44,771 nt of DNA from CAZAXU01 sp964489245 (lineage in GTDB: Bacteria > Bacteroidota > Bacteroidia > Flavobacteriales > Flavobacteriaceae): contig CAZAXU010000018.1 in assembly GCA_964489245.1 (NCBI GenBank), positions 1 to 44,771 of the forward strand, given 5' to 3'. Positions within the stretch are counted from its first letter, which is position 1. Each line of letters begins with the position of its first letter. The notes under the pieces are model-generated. The model was given only the letters and a program-made list of their open reading frames with translations, was not told the origin of the DNA and made no database searches. Position numbers and translations under genes: made by a program. Shown piece after piece: positions 7,751 to 15,661 of the stretch.

Positions 7751-7764
7751 GTGACAATTGTCAC
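7751..7764. promoter_or_regulatory. perfect palindrome GTGACAATTGTCAC, candidate operator
   Basis: The 14-base perfect palindrome has the form GTGA-N6-TCAC, the core of Crp/Fnr-family sites. It lies 8 bases upstream of the -7 box of the cytochrome b561 gene, overlapping where the -33 region would be, and directly abuts the stop codon of the SpoU methyltransferase gene. It lacks a U-tract, so it is not a typical terminator. Confidence 0.5.
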
Positions 7765-8298
7765 CTATTTGAATTTCATTTTCTGAAACAAATCCCACAT
7801 AACAATACCGGCGCTCACCGAAATATTGAATGAATGCTTGGTGCCATATTGCGGAATTTCTACACAATGGTCAGATTGGTCAATTAAAATCTGCTGCACT
7901 CCTTTGACTTCATTTCCAAAAATAATGGCATAAGATGTTCCTTCTTCGGGTTCAAAATCTTGCAAGTTTATTGAATTTTCCACTTGCTCAATACTGATAA
8001 TTTTAATATTTTTCTTTTTCAAATCATGCAATAGCTCCGTTGCATTTTCAACATATTCCCAATCTACGGAGTCTGTTGCACCTAAAGCCGTTCTGTGAAT
8101 ATCCTTATGTGGAGGTTTTGCCGTAATGCCGCATAAATATATTTTTTGAACCAAAAAAGCATCGGCTGTTCTGAAAACAGAACCAATATTATTCAAACTC
8201 CTGATATTATCCAAAACAACTATAATGGGAGATTTCTTTGCCCGTTTAAAATCATCTATACTGACCCTATTCAACTCACTATTCTTAAGTTTTCTCAT
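7765..8298 (-). CDS. SpoU/TrmH family RNA 2'-O-methyltransferase
   Basis: A 177-residue SPOUT-fold methyltransferase that uses S-adenosylmethionine to methylate the ribose 2'-OH of tRNA or rRNA. Motif 1 is NIRSLNNIGSVFRTAD (31-46) with catalytic Arg43, motif 2 is FGNEVKGV (127-134), and motif 3 is IPQYGTKHSFNISVSAGI (148-165). The open frame extends 27 codons further upstream to 8379. I chose the ATG at 8296-8298 because the extra segment is hydrophobic and unlike the family, and a -7 box lies inside it at 8316-8323. The short length without an N-terminal RNA-binding domain resembles TrmL/TrmH-like enzymes. The RNA target is not known. Confidence 0.88.
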   Translation of the reverse strand: MRKLKNSELNRVSIDDFKRAKKSPIIVVLDNIRSLNNIGSVFRTADAFLVQKIYLCGITAKPPHKDIHRTALGATDSVDWEYVENATELLHDLKKKNIKIISIEQVENSINLQDFEPEEGTSYAIIFGNEVKGVQQILIDQSDHCVEIPQYGTKHSFNISVSAGIVMWDLFQKMKFK

Positions 8299-8315
8299 TG
8301 AAAAATGTTTATTTA

Positions 8316-8323
8316 CAAAAATA
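8316..8323 (-). promoter_or_regulatory. -7 promoter element of the SpoU methyltransferase gene
   Basis: The minus strand reads TATTTTTG, matching TAnnTTTG, 17 bases before the chosen ATG. It supports the shorter start. Confidence 0.45.
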
Positions 8324-8418
8324 TGGAAAAGAAAACAGAAATAGAATAGTAATTTTTCATTTCTCCATTCAAGATTCAATAAAACCTAAATTCGTGCGTT
8401 ATAAAATCATAGTTTTAT

Positions 8419-8426
8419 TATATTTG
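8419..8426 (+). promoter_or_regulatory. -7 promoter element of the DUF6089 gene
   Basis: TATATTTG matches TAnnTTTG, 20 bases before the ATG. It may drive the whole run through uppS, bamA and the ompH genes. Confidence 0.5.
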
Positions 8427-8446
8427 CAATCCCTGATTATTTTTAC

Positions 8447-9154
8447 ATGAAAAAAACAATTCTTACAACACTTATGGCAAGCATCTGGCTTCTCTCAATG
8501 CAAGCACAACGATTTGAAATTGGAGTCACGGGCGGCGGAACAAAGTATATCGGTGATATCGGAAACGAGTATTATTTCATCCCAAATGAAATTGGCTACG
8601 GTGGTGTTTTTAAGATGAACCATAACCCTTGGTACTCCTATCGACTTGGATTTATATATACACCCATCAAGGCAAATGATGCATATGCTCTGAGCCAAGG
8701 AAGACAACAGAGAAAATTTTCTTTTGACGGAACAGTATATGAGTTAAGCTTAGGAATTGAATATAATTTCATTAAAAACAATATTTATAAAAGACATAAA
8801 GGGAATCACATCATTCCATATATGTTTTCAGGAATTACCGGAACAAAATATAGCAGCCAACTTGTAAAAGGAGGAAGCATTGTGTCGGCATCAAACAACT
8901 ATTCCGTAGGAATTCCCATGGTTCTTGGTATTAAATTTTATGTATCCGGGAATTTTCTGATTGCCATTGAAAGCGGTGCCAGATTTAACCTCACCGACAA
9001 TCTTGACGGAACATTTAACTATGTCAAAGCCAACCAAGACCAACATTACTTTTCAAAAGTAAACTCCAATATGCAACATCCCGACTGGTACACTTTTTCA
9101 TCTATCAGTCTCATCTATACTTTTGGAGATTTGGATTGTTATTTCGGCTTATAA
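8447..9154 (+). CDS. DUF6089-type outer-membrane beta-barrel protein
   Basis: A 235-residue exported protein with a signal peptide ending near residue 20 (LLSMQAQ). After it comes an N-terminal GGGTKYIGDIGNE segment and alternating aromatic/polar strands typical of a small beta-barrel. It ends in a region with WYTFSSISLIYTFGD. This layout matches the DUF6089 family of Bacteroidota, commonly found immediately before uppS and bamA. Family function is unknown. The location suggests a client or partner of outer-membrane assembly. The NAD kinase gene that often precedes this gene in flavobacteria is not here. Confidence 0.8.
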   Translation: MKKTILTTLMASIWLLSMQAQRFEIGVTGGGTKYIGDIGNEYYFIPNEIGYGGVFKMNHNPWYSYRLGFIYTPIKANDAYALSQGRQQRKFSFDGTVYELSLGIEYNFIKNNIYKRHKGNHIIPYMFSGITGTKYSSQLVKGGSIVSASNNYSVGIPMVLGIKFYVSGNFLIAIESGARFNLTDNLDGTFNYVKANQDQHYFSKVNSNMQHPDWYTFSSISLIYTFGDLDCYFGL

Positions 9155-9197
9155 TCTTCAACAACTTTATAATTTATGACAAAAAAACTACTGCTGA

Positions 9198-9950
9198 ATG
9201 AAGATTGATATCAAAGAAATAAAAGCAAAAAAGCTCCCCAAACATATTGCCATCATCATGGATGGAAATGGTCGTTGGGCAAAAAAATTAGGAAAAAACA
9301 GAGTCTTCGGGCATCAAAAAGGTGTTGAAACCGTAAAAAAAATCGTTGAAAAATCAGTTGAACTCGAGATCTCATTCCTTACGCTCTATACTTTCTCAAC
9401 AGAAAATTGGAACAGACCGAAAGAAGAAGTAGATGCTTTGATGAACCTTTTGGTGTTAACACTCAAAGAGCAAGTTGATGATTTGATAAGACAAAATATC
9501 AAACTCAATGTCATTGGAAATATTGACGAACTGCCCGAACAAACCCGTGAAACACTCTTTGAAGTTCTAAATCTCACCAAAAATAACTCCGGACTGGTTC
9601 TGAGCATTGCTCTAAACTACGGTGGCAGAGACGAAATAGTCGAGATGACCAGACTAATCTCAAAAAAAGTTAAAAATAATATAATTTTAACCGAAAATAT
9701 TGACGAAAAGAAAATATCTTTGCACCTTTACACCCACAATTTACCCGATGTAGATTTAATGATTAGAACAGGAGGTGAAAAAAGAATCAGTAATTTTCTA
9801 CTATGGCTGATTGCCTATGCAGAATTATATTTTACTAATGTATTGTGGCCGGACTTTAAAGACGATGATTATTATGAAGCCATATCCGATTACCAAAACA
9901 GGGAAAGACGATTTGGAAAAACAAGTGAACAAATTGAGTATGAAAAATAA
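9198..9950 (+). CDS. uppS: isoprenyl transferase, undecaprenyl diphosphate synthase type
   Basis: UppS condenses isopentenyl diphosphate onto farnesyl diphosphate to make the C55 carrier for peptidoglycan and surface polysaccharides. The 250-residue protein has the catalytic MDGNGRWAKK (21-30, Asp22), FGHQKG (37-42), TLYTFSTENW (62-71) and the diphosphate-binding RTGGEKRISNF (190-200). It starts 43 bases after the DUF6089 gene. Its last 11 bases overlap the bamA start, which suggests translational coupling. Confidence 0.97.
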   Translation: MKIDIKEIKAKKLPKHIAIIMDGNGRWAKKLGKNRVFGHQKGVETVKKIVEKSVELEISFLTLYTFSTENWNRPKEEVDALMNLLVLTLKEQVDDLIRQNIKLNVIGNIDELPEQTRETLFEVLNLTKNNSGLVLSIALNYGGRDEIVEMTRLISKKVKNNIILTENIDEKKISLHLYTHNLPDVDLMIRTGGEKRISNFLLWLIAYAELYFTNVLWPDFKDDDYYEAISDYQNRERRFGKTSEQIEYEK

Positions 9951-12480
9951 AAAAATTATTCTGTTTAACCTTTTATTCTTTGTAGCATTTATTTTAAGTG
10001 CACAAATCAAGTCTGACGAATATAAGATTTATCAAATTGATAAAATCATTATTCACGGACTGAAAGAATTCAATCCGGAAACCGTCAAGGCATTTATCGG
10101 AGTCAGCAAAGGAGATATCATTGAAGTGCCCGGAGACAAAACCAAAGACATCATTGAAAAACTTTGGGATTTAGGATATTTTTCAGATATCAATTTATAC
10201 ATAACTCCCACCACAGATAACAAAGTAGACCTTGAAATTGAATTGGAGGAACTTCCAAAAATTTCAGTAGCACAAATCAAAGGAGTCTCCAAATCAAAAA
10301 GCAAAGAATTTATCAAGAAACTGGGACTACTCAAAAATGTAGTACTCAACGAAAATATTAAAGCAAAAACCATTGAAACCATTAAAAAAGAATATATCAA
10401 AAAAGGGTTTCTCAACACAAAAGTATCCACCAGAATTATCAAAGACACAGCACAATTTGTAAAATTTTTGGTCAACGTAGATAAAGGATACAGAATCAAG
10501 GTTAATAAAATCAACATTATCGGGAACAGCCACTTTTCTGCCGGAAAAATCAAAAGAAAATTAAAAAATACCAAAGAGAAAAGAATTTGGAGATTTTGGA
10601 AAAGATCAAAATATATTGCAGACGATTTCAAAGACGATATCAAAAAATTGGAAGATTTTTACAAAGAAGAAGGATACAGAAACGCTCGAGTTTTGTCTGA
10701 TTCCGTCTATTTTGATCAAAATGACAAACTCAATATAGACATAAAAGTTGAAGAAGGAAAAAAATATTATTTCGGAAATATAGAGTATGTGGGCAACAGC
10801 GCCTATCCTGATGATTTATTACAACGCATTTTAGGCATCAAAAAAGGAGATCCCTACAACGGAATACTCCTTAAAAAAAGAATAGACGACCCCGGCAAAC
10901 CTGATGGAGAGAACATCACCAATCTCTATCAAAACAACGGATATCTTTTCTCCAGAATAAATGTTGTTGAAACCGGTGTTCGAAAGGACACGATAGATTT
11001 TGAAATTCGTATTTATGAAGGAAAACCTGCAAAATTCAACAAAATAACCATCGTGGGAAATGAAAAAACCAATGATTATGTAATTTTTAGAGAATTAAGA
11101 ACCATTCCCGGAAATACATACAGCAAACAAAATGTAGTTCGCTCCGTGCGAGAATTATCTCAACTGGGATTCTTTGATGCAGAAAAAATTTCGCCTGAAT
11201 TTAAAAACGTGGATGCCAATGCCGGAACCGTTGATATTGAATGGAATGTGCGAGAAGCCGGAAGTAGTCAAGTACAACTCCAAGGAGGATTTGACGGGAG
11301 AAATTTTATCGGAACAGTAGGTCTGTCCTTTAATAATTTTTCCATTCGTAATATCTTCAACGGAAAAGCATATAAACCTCTGCCTATGGGAGACGGACAA
11401 AAATTATCACTGAGTTTGCAAATGTCCAGATTTTATGAGACTTATAGTCTATCGTTCACCGAACCTTGGCTAGGAGGAAAAAAACCACAATCTCTCAATG
11501 TATCACTATACAGTTCCACCTACTACGGAGGGTATACCTATGCCTATAATGCAGAAAGAGACACTTCAAAAAAATTCTTGGTTTCCGGCTTGAGTGTCGG
11601 GCTCACCAAAAAATTAAGATGGCCTGATGACTACTTTATCATGAGTCAATCTTTGAGTTTCAACCATTATAACTTTAAGAATTATGACGTCGGACTTTTT
11701 GGATTTGACAACGGATTCTCAAATAATTTCTCTTACAACATGATGTTCGGGAGAAATTCCAGTGGTCCCAACCCTATTTATCCAATGGGAGGATCTGAAT
11801 TCTTTATCAATCTGAAAATGACACCACCTTATTCTCTGTTCAGTACCTTGGATTATGCCACACTCAAAGATAATCCTGATTTCCAAGATGAAAACGGAAA
11901 CCCTGATTACAAAAAAATTAACAGACAAAAATATAGTTGGCTCGAATATTATAAAGTAAAATTCACTGCTGCCTGGTACACCAATATCGTTGACAAACTT
12001 GTGCTACGCACCAAAGGTGAATTTGGAATATTGGGAGATTATAACAAAGATTTAGGCGTTGGTCCCTTTGAAAGATTTTACGTCGGTGGAAACGGACTCT
12101 CGTCAGGAAGTATGATTTCCAGAGATGTTATCCCGCTTCGAGGCTATGAAGACAGTTCTCTAAACAGACAATTCGGACGTGACGGAGGAATCGTTTACAA
12201 CAAATTTTCGCTGGAATTACGTTATCCCATCACACTCAAACCACAAGCATCAATCTACGTACTTTCCTTCTTAGAAGGAGGAAACACATATAACAATATA
12301 AAAATAAATAATCCGTTCTCATTAAAAAAATCTGCCGGTGTAGGTATCAGAATCTTTATGAGTGCATTTGGATTGCTCGGAGTCGATTTCGGCTATGGAT
12401 TTGACAAGGTTCCTAATAATCAAGGAATCCCCGTAAAATCAGGATGGCAAACACATTTCATTATGAACCAAAGATTGTAA
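9940..12480 (+). CDS. bamA: outer-membrane protein assembly factor BamA
   Basis: BamA (Omp85) is the core of the BAM machine that folds beta-barrel proteins into the outer membrane. From the chosen ATG the protein is 846 residues. It has a signal peptide (MKNKKIILFNLLFF, cleavage near LSAQ), about five POTRA repeats to around residue 430, and a C-terminal barrel. POTRA-type elements such as IIIHGLKEFNPETV, INIIGNSHFSAGKIKRKL and ITIVGNEKTNDYVIFREL are visible, and RGYEDSS lies in the barrel where the family has its VRGF-like motif. The open frame extends 43 codons upstream inside uppS. I chose 9940 because a signal peptide follows directly. The overlap with uppS is 11 bases. Confidence 0.95.
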   Translation: MKNKKIILFNLLFFVAFILSAQIKSDEYKIYQIDKIIIHGLKEFNPETVKAFIGVSKGDIIEVPGDKTKDIIEKLWDLGYFSDINLYITPTTDNKVDLEIELEELPKISVAQIKGVSKSKSKEFIKKLGLLKNVVLNENIKAKTIETIKKEYIKKGFLNTKVSTRIIKDTAQFVKFLVNVDKGYRIKVNKINIIGNSHFSAGKIKRKLKNTKEKRIWRFWKRSKYIADDFKDDIKKLEDFYKEEGYRNARVLSDSVYFDQNDKLNIDIKVEEGKKYYFGNIEYVGNSAYPDDLLQRILGIKKGDPYNGILLKKRIDDPGKPDGENITNLYQNNGYLFSRINVVETGVRKDTIDFEIRIYEGKPAKFNKITIVGNEKTNDYVIFRELRTIPGNTYSKQNVVRSVRELSQLGFFDAEKISPEFKNVDANAGTVDIEWNVREAGSSQVQLQGGFDGRNFIGTVGLSFNNFSIRNIFNGKAYKPLPMGDGQKLSLSLQMSRFYETYSLSFTEPWLGGKKPQSLNVSLYSSTYYGGYTYAYNAERDTSKKFLVSGLSVGLTKKLRWPDDYFIMSQSLSFNHYNFKNYDVGLFGFDNGFSNNFSYNMMFGRNSSGPNPIYPMGGSEFFINLKMTPPYSLFSTLDYATLKDNPDFQDENGNPDYKKINRQKYSWLEYYKVKFTAAWYTNIVDKLVLRTKGEFGILGDYNKDLGVGPFERFYVGGNGLSSGSMISRDVIPLRGYEDSSLNRQFGRDGGIVYNKFSLELRYPITLKPQASIYVLSFLEGGNTYNNIKINNPFSLKKSAGVGIRIFMSAFGLLGVDFGYGFDKVPNNQGIPVKSGWQTHFIMNQRL

Positions 12481-12520
12481 TATCTGTTTTGGCACAATTT
12501 TTTCTTAAAACTAAATGGTC

Positions 12521-13504
12521 ATGAAAAGAACACTCATTATCGCACTATTATTTTTAACAAGTATAAGTGCCTTCTCACAAGGAAGAATTCGAATTGCATA
12601 TTTAGACATGGAATATATTCTGGAAAAATTACCTGAATATCAGCTGGCACTAAAAGAACTTGAGAACAAAGCACAAAAATGGAAATTGGATATTGAGCAA
12701 AAAACAAAAGAAATTGAAAATCTGAAAAACAGCTTGGAGCAAGAAAAAATTCTATTGACCAAAGAATTACTCCAAGAAAGAAAAGAAGAAATAGCATTCA
12801 AAGAAAAAGAATTACTGTCTTATCAGCTGAACATATTTGGACCCAGCGGAAGCTATATCCTTCAAAAACAACGACTGGTAAAACCAATTCAAGACAGAGT
12901 ATTTGTTGCCGTGACAAAATTGGTTCAATCAGCAAAATATGATATCGTCTTTGACAAAGCAAATGATAATTTGGGTCTAATTTATACTAGCAAAAAATTA
13001 GACATTTCCGATAAAATTTTAAAATCCATTTCAAAAGTACGAAAAGCCGAAGAACGAGAAGAAAAGAAGAAAAAGAAAAAAATAGGGACAAAAAAACTCA
13101 CAGATGCCCAACAAAAACGCTTAAGTAAAACTGCCAAAAAGAAATTTGACAGACAAGAAAAAAGAAAGAAAATTTTGGAAGAAAGAAAAAGAAAAAAAGA
13201 AGAAGCCAGAAAAAAAAGAAAAGAAAAGAAAAAAACAAAAGAGACTCCAAAAATCTCCGGTAAAAAAATAAAAGATACCATTAAAAATACAATCAAAAAT
13301 AAAGATACAGTCAAAAGTAAATATGGCAACAAGCTCACTCCGGAACAGTTAGAAGTTTTAAAAAAGAAAGCAAATACAGCAAAAAAGAAGAAACTTACTC
13401 CTGAAGAAATCGCTGCCAAAAGAAAAAAAGACAGAGAAGAGCGCAGAAAAAGAATTTTGGAAGAACGCAGAAAGAAAAAGGAAAAGAATAAAAAAAATAA
13501 ATAA
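12521..13504 (+). CDS. OmpH/Skp family periplasmic chaperone with lysine-rich tail
   Basis: Skp proteins hold unfolded outer-membrane proteins in the periplasm and deliver them to BamA. This copy is about 327 residues, nearly double the usual 160-170. Residues 1-20 are a signal peptide, then RIAYLDMEYILEKLPEY, a long coiled coil, and a return segment VAVTKLVQSAKYDIVFDKAN that completes the normal Skp fold by about residue 165. The last 150 or so residues are almost entirely Lys, Arg, Glu and Gln in short runs such as RRKRILEERRKKKEK. Extended basic tails occur in other Bacteroidota OmpH proteins, but this one is long. The upstream ATG at 12515 is an alternative start. It is 40 bases after bamA. 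Confidence 0.88.
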   Translation: MKRTLIIALLFLTSISAFSQGRIRIAYLDMEYILEKLPEYQLALKELENKAQKWKLDIEQKTKEIENLKNSLEQEKILLTKELLQERKEEIAFKEKELLSYQLNIFGPSGSYILQKQRLVKPIQDRVFVAVTKLVQSAKYDIVFDKANDNLGLIYTSKKLDISDKILKSISKVRKAEEREEKKKKKKIGTKKLTDAQQKRLSKTAKKKFDRQEKRKKILEERKRKKEEARKKRKEKKKTKETPKISGKKIKDTIKNTIKNKDTVKSKYGNKLTPEQLEVLKKKANTAKKKKLTPEEIAAKRKKDREERRKRILEERRKKKEKNKKNK

Positions 13505-13527
13505 TAATCAATAAAAACAGAAAATAC

Positions 13528-14034
13528 ATGAAACACTTAAAACTATTTTTAGTAGGAATGTTGCTTTGGATGGGAACTACTACGGCAACAGCACAAAAAA
13601 TCGCACACGTCAGCGTGCAAAAAGTCATGAGCGAAATGCCCGAATTCAAACAAGGACAAGCACAATTAAAAAAATTGTATGCCACCTATGAAAAAGAATT
13701 CAAAGAAATGCAGCAAGAATATCAAAACAAATTGAAAAAGTATCAAACGGAGGCTTCGACTGTTTCTGAATCAGAAAATCAAAAAAGAGCCAAAGAAATG
13801 ATGGCAATGGAAAAAAATATTGCTGAATCTCAACAAAGAATTCAACAAGAATTGGCAAAAAAAGAAGGAGATTTAATCAAACCTATTCAAGAAAAATTGT
13901 TGAACGCTATCAAAGCCGTTGCAAAAGAGAAAGGCTATGACTATGTTTTAGACAACTCCGGACCATCAGTTCTCATTGTTGCAAACGGACCTGATATCTA
14001 CGCTGCAGTAAAAGCAAAACTAGGCGTTAAATAA
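13528..14034 (+). CDS. OmpH/Skp family periplasmic chaperone
   Basis: A second Skp/OmpH chaperone, 168 residues and of standard length. It has a signal peptide ending at TATAQ (about residue 23), KIAHVSVQKVMSEMPEF, a long Lys/Gln/Glu-rich coiled-coil hairpin (about 40-115) and the closing strand KEKGYDYVLDNSGPS. It lies 23 bases after the long paralogue, so the two form a tandem pair behind bamA, an arrangement typical of Bacteroidota. A strong hairpin terminator follows, ending the envelope cluster. Confidence 0.93.
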   Translation: MKHLKLFLVGMLLWMGTTTATAQKIAHVSVQKVMSEMPEFKQGQAQLKKLYATYEKEFKEMQQEYQNKLKKYQTEASTVSESENQKRAKEMMAMEKNIAESQQRIQQELAKKEGDLIKPIQEKLLNAIKAVAKEKGYDYVLDNSGPSVLIVANGPDIYAAVKAKLGVK

Positions 14035-14049
14035 AAAAGACCTAACCTT

Positions 14050-14080
14050 AAAAAATCTCAGTAATCACTGAGATTTTTTT
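14050..14080 (+). terminator. Rho-independent terminator after the ompH pair
   Basis: Stem AAAAAATCTCAGT (14050-14062) and ACTGAGATTTTTT (14067-14079) with loop AATC, ending in a run of seven T. This is the end of the DUF6089-uppS-bamA-ompH-ompH unit. Confidence 0.85.
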
Positions 14081-14093
14081 ATACTTAACCTTA

Positions 14094-14115
14094 TTTTGTA
14101 ACTTTTGTTACAAAA
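14094..14115. promoter_or_regulatory. perfect inverted repeat upstream of citrate synthase
   Basis: TTTTGTAAC (14094-14102), spacer TTTT, GTTACAAAA (14107-14115). The 9-base arms match exactly. It lies 70 bases before the putative -7 box of the citrate synthase gene and is not followed by a T-run, so it looks like an operator rather than a terminator. A second AT-rich dyad, AATTAT-ATG-ATAATT, follows within 25 bases. Confidence 0.45.
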
Positions 14116-14185
14116 TATAATTTATAATTATATGATAATTGTTATAAAATTCGAAATCTCTCAGAAATTACCCGTTTCAAATTTG

Positions 14186-14193
14186 TAATTTTG
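14186..14193 (+). promoter_or_regulatory. -7 promoter element of citrate synthase
   Basis: TAATTTTG matches TAnnTTTG, 38 bases before the ATG. Confidence 0.4.
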
Positions 14194-14231
14194 AAAAATA
14201 AATTAATATATCATATTATAAAAAATATATC

Positions 14232-15542
14232 ATGAAGTGTTTAAAAGAGAGATTATTTAATAAGATTCAAGAACACCGCCCAAGAACAACCAAGTTGCTC
14301 AAAGAATATGGTGATGCTGTTGTTGATCAAGTAAAAGCCAGTCAAGTTATTGGCGGAATGAGAGGTATCAAAAGTTTAATTACTGATATTTCTTATTTAG
14401 ACCCTTATGAAGGTATTAGGTATAGAGGTTATACCCTACCTGAAGTCTTTGAAAAACTACCCAAAGCAGAAGGTGCTGAAATGCCTTATGTCGAAGGTTT
14501 ATATTTCCTTTTGCTGACAGGAGAAATTCCAACACAAGAAGAAGTTGATTGTCTGATTATGGACATGAACAACCGAAGAATTATACCCAAATATGTATGG
14601 GATGTAGTTGACTCGTTCCCTAGCGAAAGTCATCCGATGGCAATTTTATCTGCTGCCGTAATGAGCTTGGAAAGAGAATCATATTTCAACGTAAAATACA
14701 GACAAGGTGTAAGCAAAATGGACTATTGGGATTCTACTTTCGAGGATGCCACCAATCTGTTAGCAAAAATTCCACTTATCGGAGCATACATTTATAACAA
14801 GCTCTACAATCCTGAAGCAGGACATCGCTATCCGGATCCAACTCTGGACCTCGGTGCAAACTTTGCTTATATGATGGGAAAAGATGCGCCTTATGATGAT
14901 GTTTCCAGAATGTATTTTATCATTCATGCAGACCACGAAAGCGGTAACGTGAGCGCACACACCGGACACCTGATTGCCAGCTCTTTGTCTGACGTCTATT
15001 ATGCCACTTCAGGTATGATTAATGGATTAGCAGGTCCTTTGCATGGATTAGCCAACCAAGAAGTGCTACGTTGGTTGCAAGGACTAAAAGACCAAATGGG
15101 CGACAAAGTTCCCAGCAAAGAAGAAATGAAAAAATATGTGTGGGATACACTAAACAACGGTCAAGTCATTCCCGGATACGGACATGCCGTATTAAGAAAA
15201 ACAGACCCTCGATATACCGTTCAAAGAGAATTCTGTCTGACACATCTGCCTGATGATCCATTGTTCAAATATGTGGATGCATTGTATCAAGTTGTTCCCG
15301 ATATTTTGAGAGAACACGGAAAAGCCAAAAACCCTTGGCCAAACGTAGATGCACAATCAGGAGTTGTTCAATGGCACTATGGTGTACGCGAATATGATTT
15401 CTATACCGTACTGTTCTCTATCGGACGAGCAATCGGTGTGCTTTCAAATATCATCTGGGATAGAGCATTAGGATATTCACTTGAAAGACCTAAATCCATC
15501 ACAACAGATATGCTAGAAGAAATGGTGGGAATGAAAAAATAA
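14232..15542 (+). CDS. citrate synthase, mitochondrial-like type
   Basis: The enzyme condenses acetyl-CoA and oxaloacetate to citrate, the entry step of the TCA cycle. The protein is 436 residues. The catalytic triad is clear: His271 in GPLHGLANQEV, His318 in GYGHAVLRKTDPRY and Asp373 in NPWPNVDAQSG. ADHESGNVSAHT and ERPKS near the C-terminus are also conserved. From memory of the pig enzyme, long stretches (NGLAGPLHGLANQEVL, PGYGHAVLRKTDPRYT, GKAKNPWPNVDA) are nearly identical, and there is no E. coli GltA-type N-terminal domain with NADH-binding cysteine. This points to the type I (mitochondrial-like) branch, known also from some Bacteroidota. It is transcribed alone, between two terminators. 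Confidence 0.95.
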   Translation: MKCLKERLFNKIQEHRPRTTKLLKEYGDAVVDQVKASQVIGGMRGIKSLITDISYLDPYEGIRYRGYTLPEVFEKLPKAEGAEMPYVEGLYFLLLTGEIPTQEEVDCLIMDMNNRRIIPKYVWDVVDSFPSESHPMAILSAAVMSLERESYFNVKYRQGVSKMDYWDSTFEDATNLLAKIPLIGAYIYNKLYNPEAGHRYPDPTLDLGANFAYMMGKDAPYDDVSRMYFIIHADHESGNVSAHTGHLIASSLSDVYYATSGMINGLAGPLHGLANQEVLRWLQGLKDQMGDKVPSKEEMKKYVWDTLNNGQVIPGYGHAVLRKTDPRYTVQREFCLTHLPDDPLFKYVDALYQVVPDILREHGKAKNPWPNVDAQSGVVQWHYGVREYDFYTVLFSIGRAIGVLSNIIWDRALGYSLERPKSITTDMLEEMVGMKK

Positions 15543-15561
15543 TTTTCAACATTAATACCAT

Positions 15562-15595
15562 AAAAAATACCTCCGGAATTCCGGAGGTATTTTTT
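15562..15595. terminator. perfectly palindromic terminator after citrate synthase
   Basis: The arms AAAAAATACCTCCGGAA and TTCCGGAGGTATTTTTT meet at 15578/15579 with no mismatch, giving a GC-rich core flanked by A and T runs. It can act in both directions. Confidence 0.85.
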
Positions 15596-15627
15596 ATATT
15601 TTAACAATTCAAAACCGCAAAAATTCC

Positions 15628-15635
15628 TATTTTTG
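15628..15635 (+). promoter_or_regulatory. -7 promoter element of the guanidino-enzyme gene
   Basis: TATTTTTG matches TAnnTTTG, 26 bases before the ATG at 15662. This gene also has an AGGAG 6 bases before its start, unusual among its neighbours. Confidence 0.45.
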
Positions 15636-15661
15636 TTCGGACTAAAAAAACAGGAGCATCA

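Noticed and set aside
9811..9939. N-terminal extension of bamA inside uppS
   Set aside because: The extra 43 codons precede a clear signal peptide, so the true start is at 9940.
12982..13536. Minus-strand open frame of 184 codons opposite the first ompH
   Set aside because: Its Phe/Ser/Leu-rich product simply mirrors the AAA/GAA-rich codons of the lysine tail.
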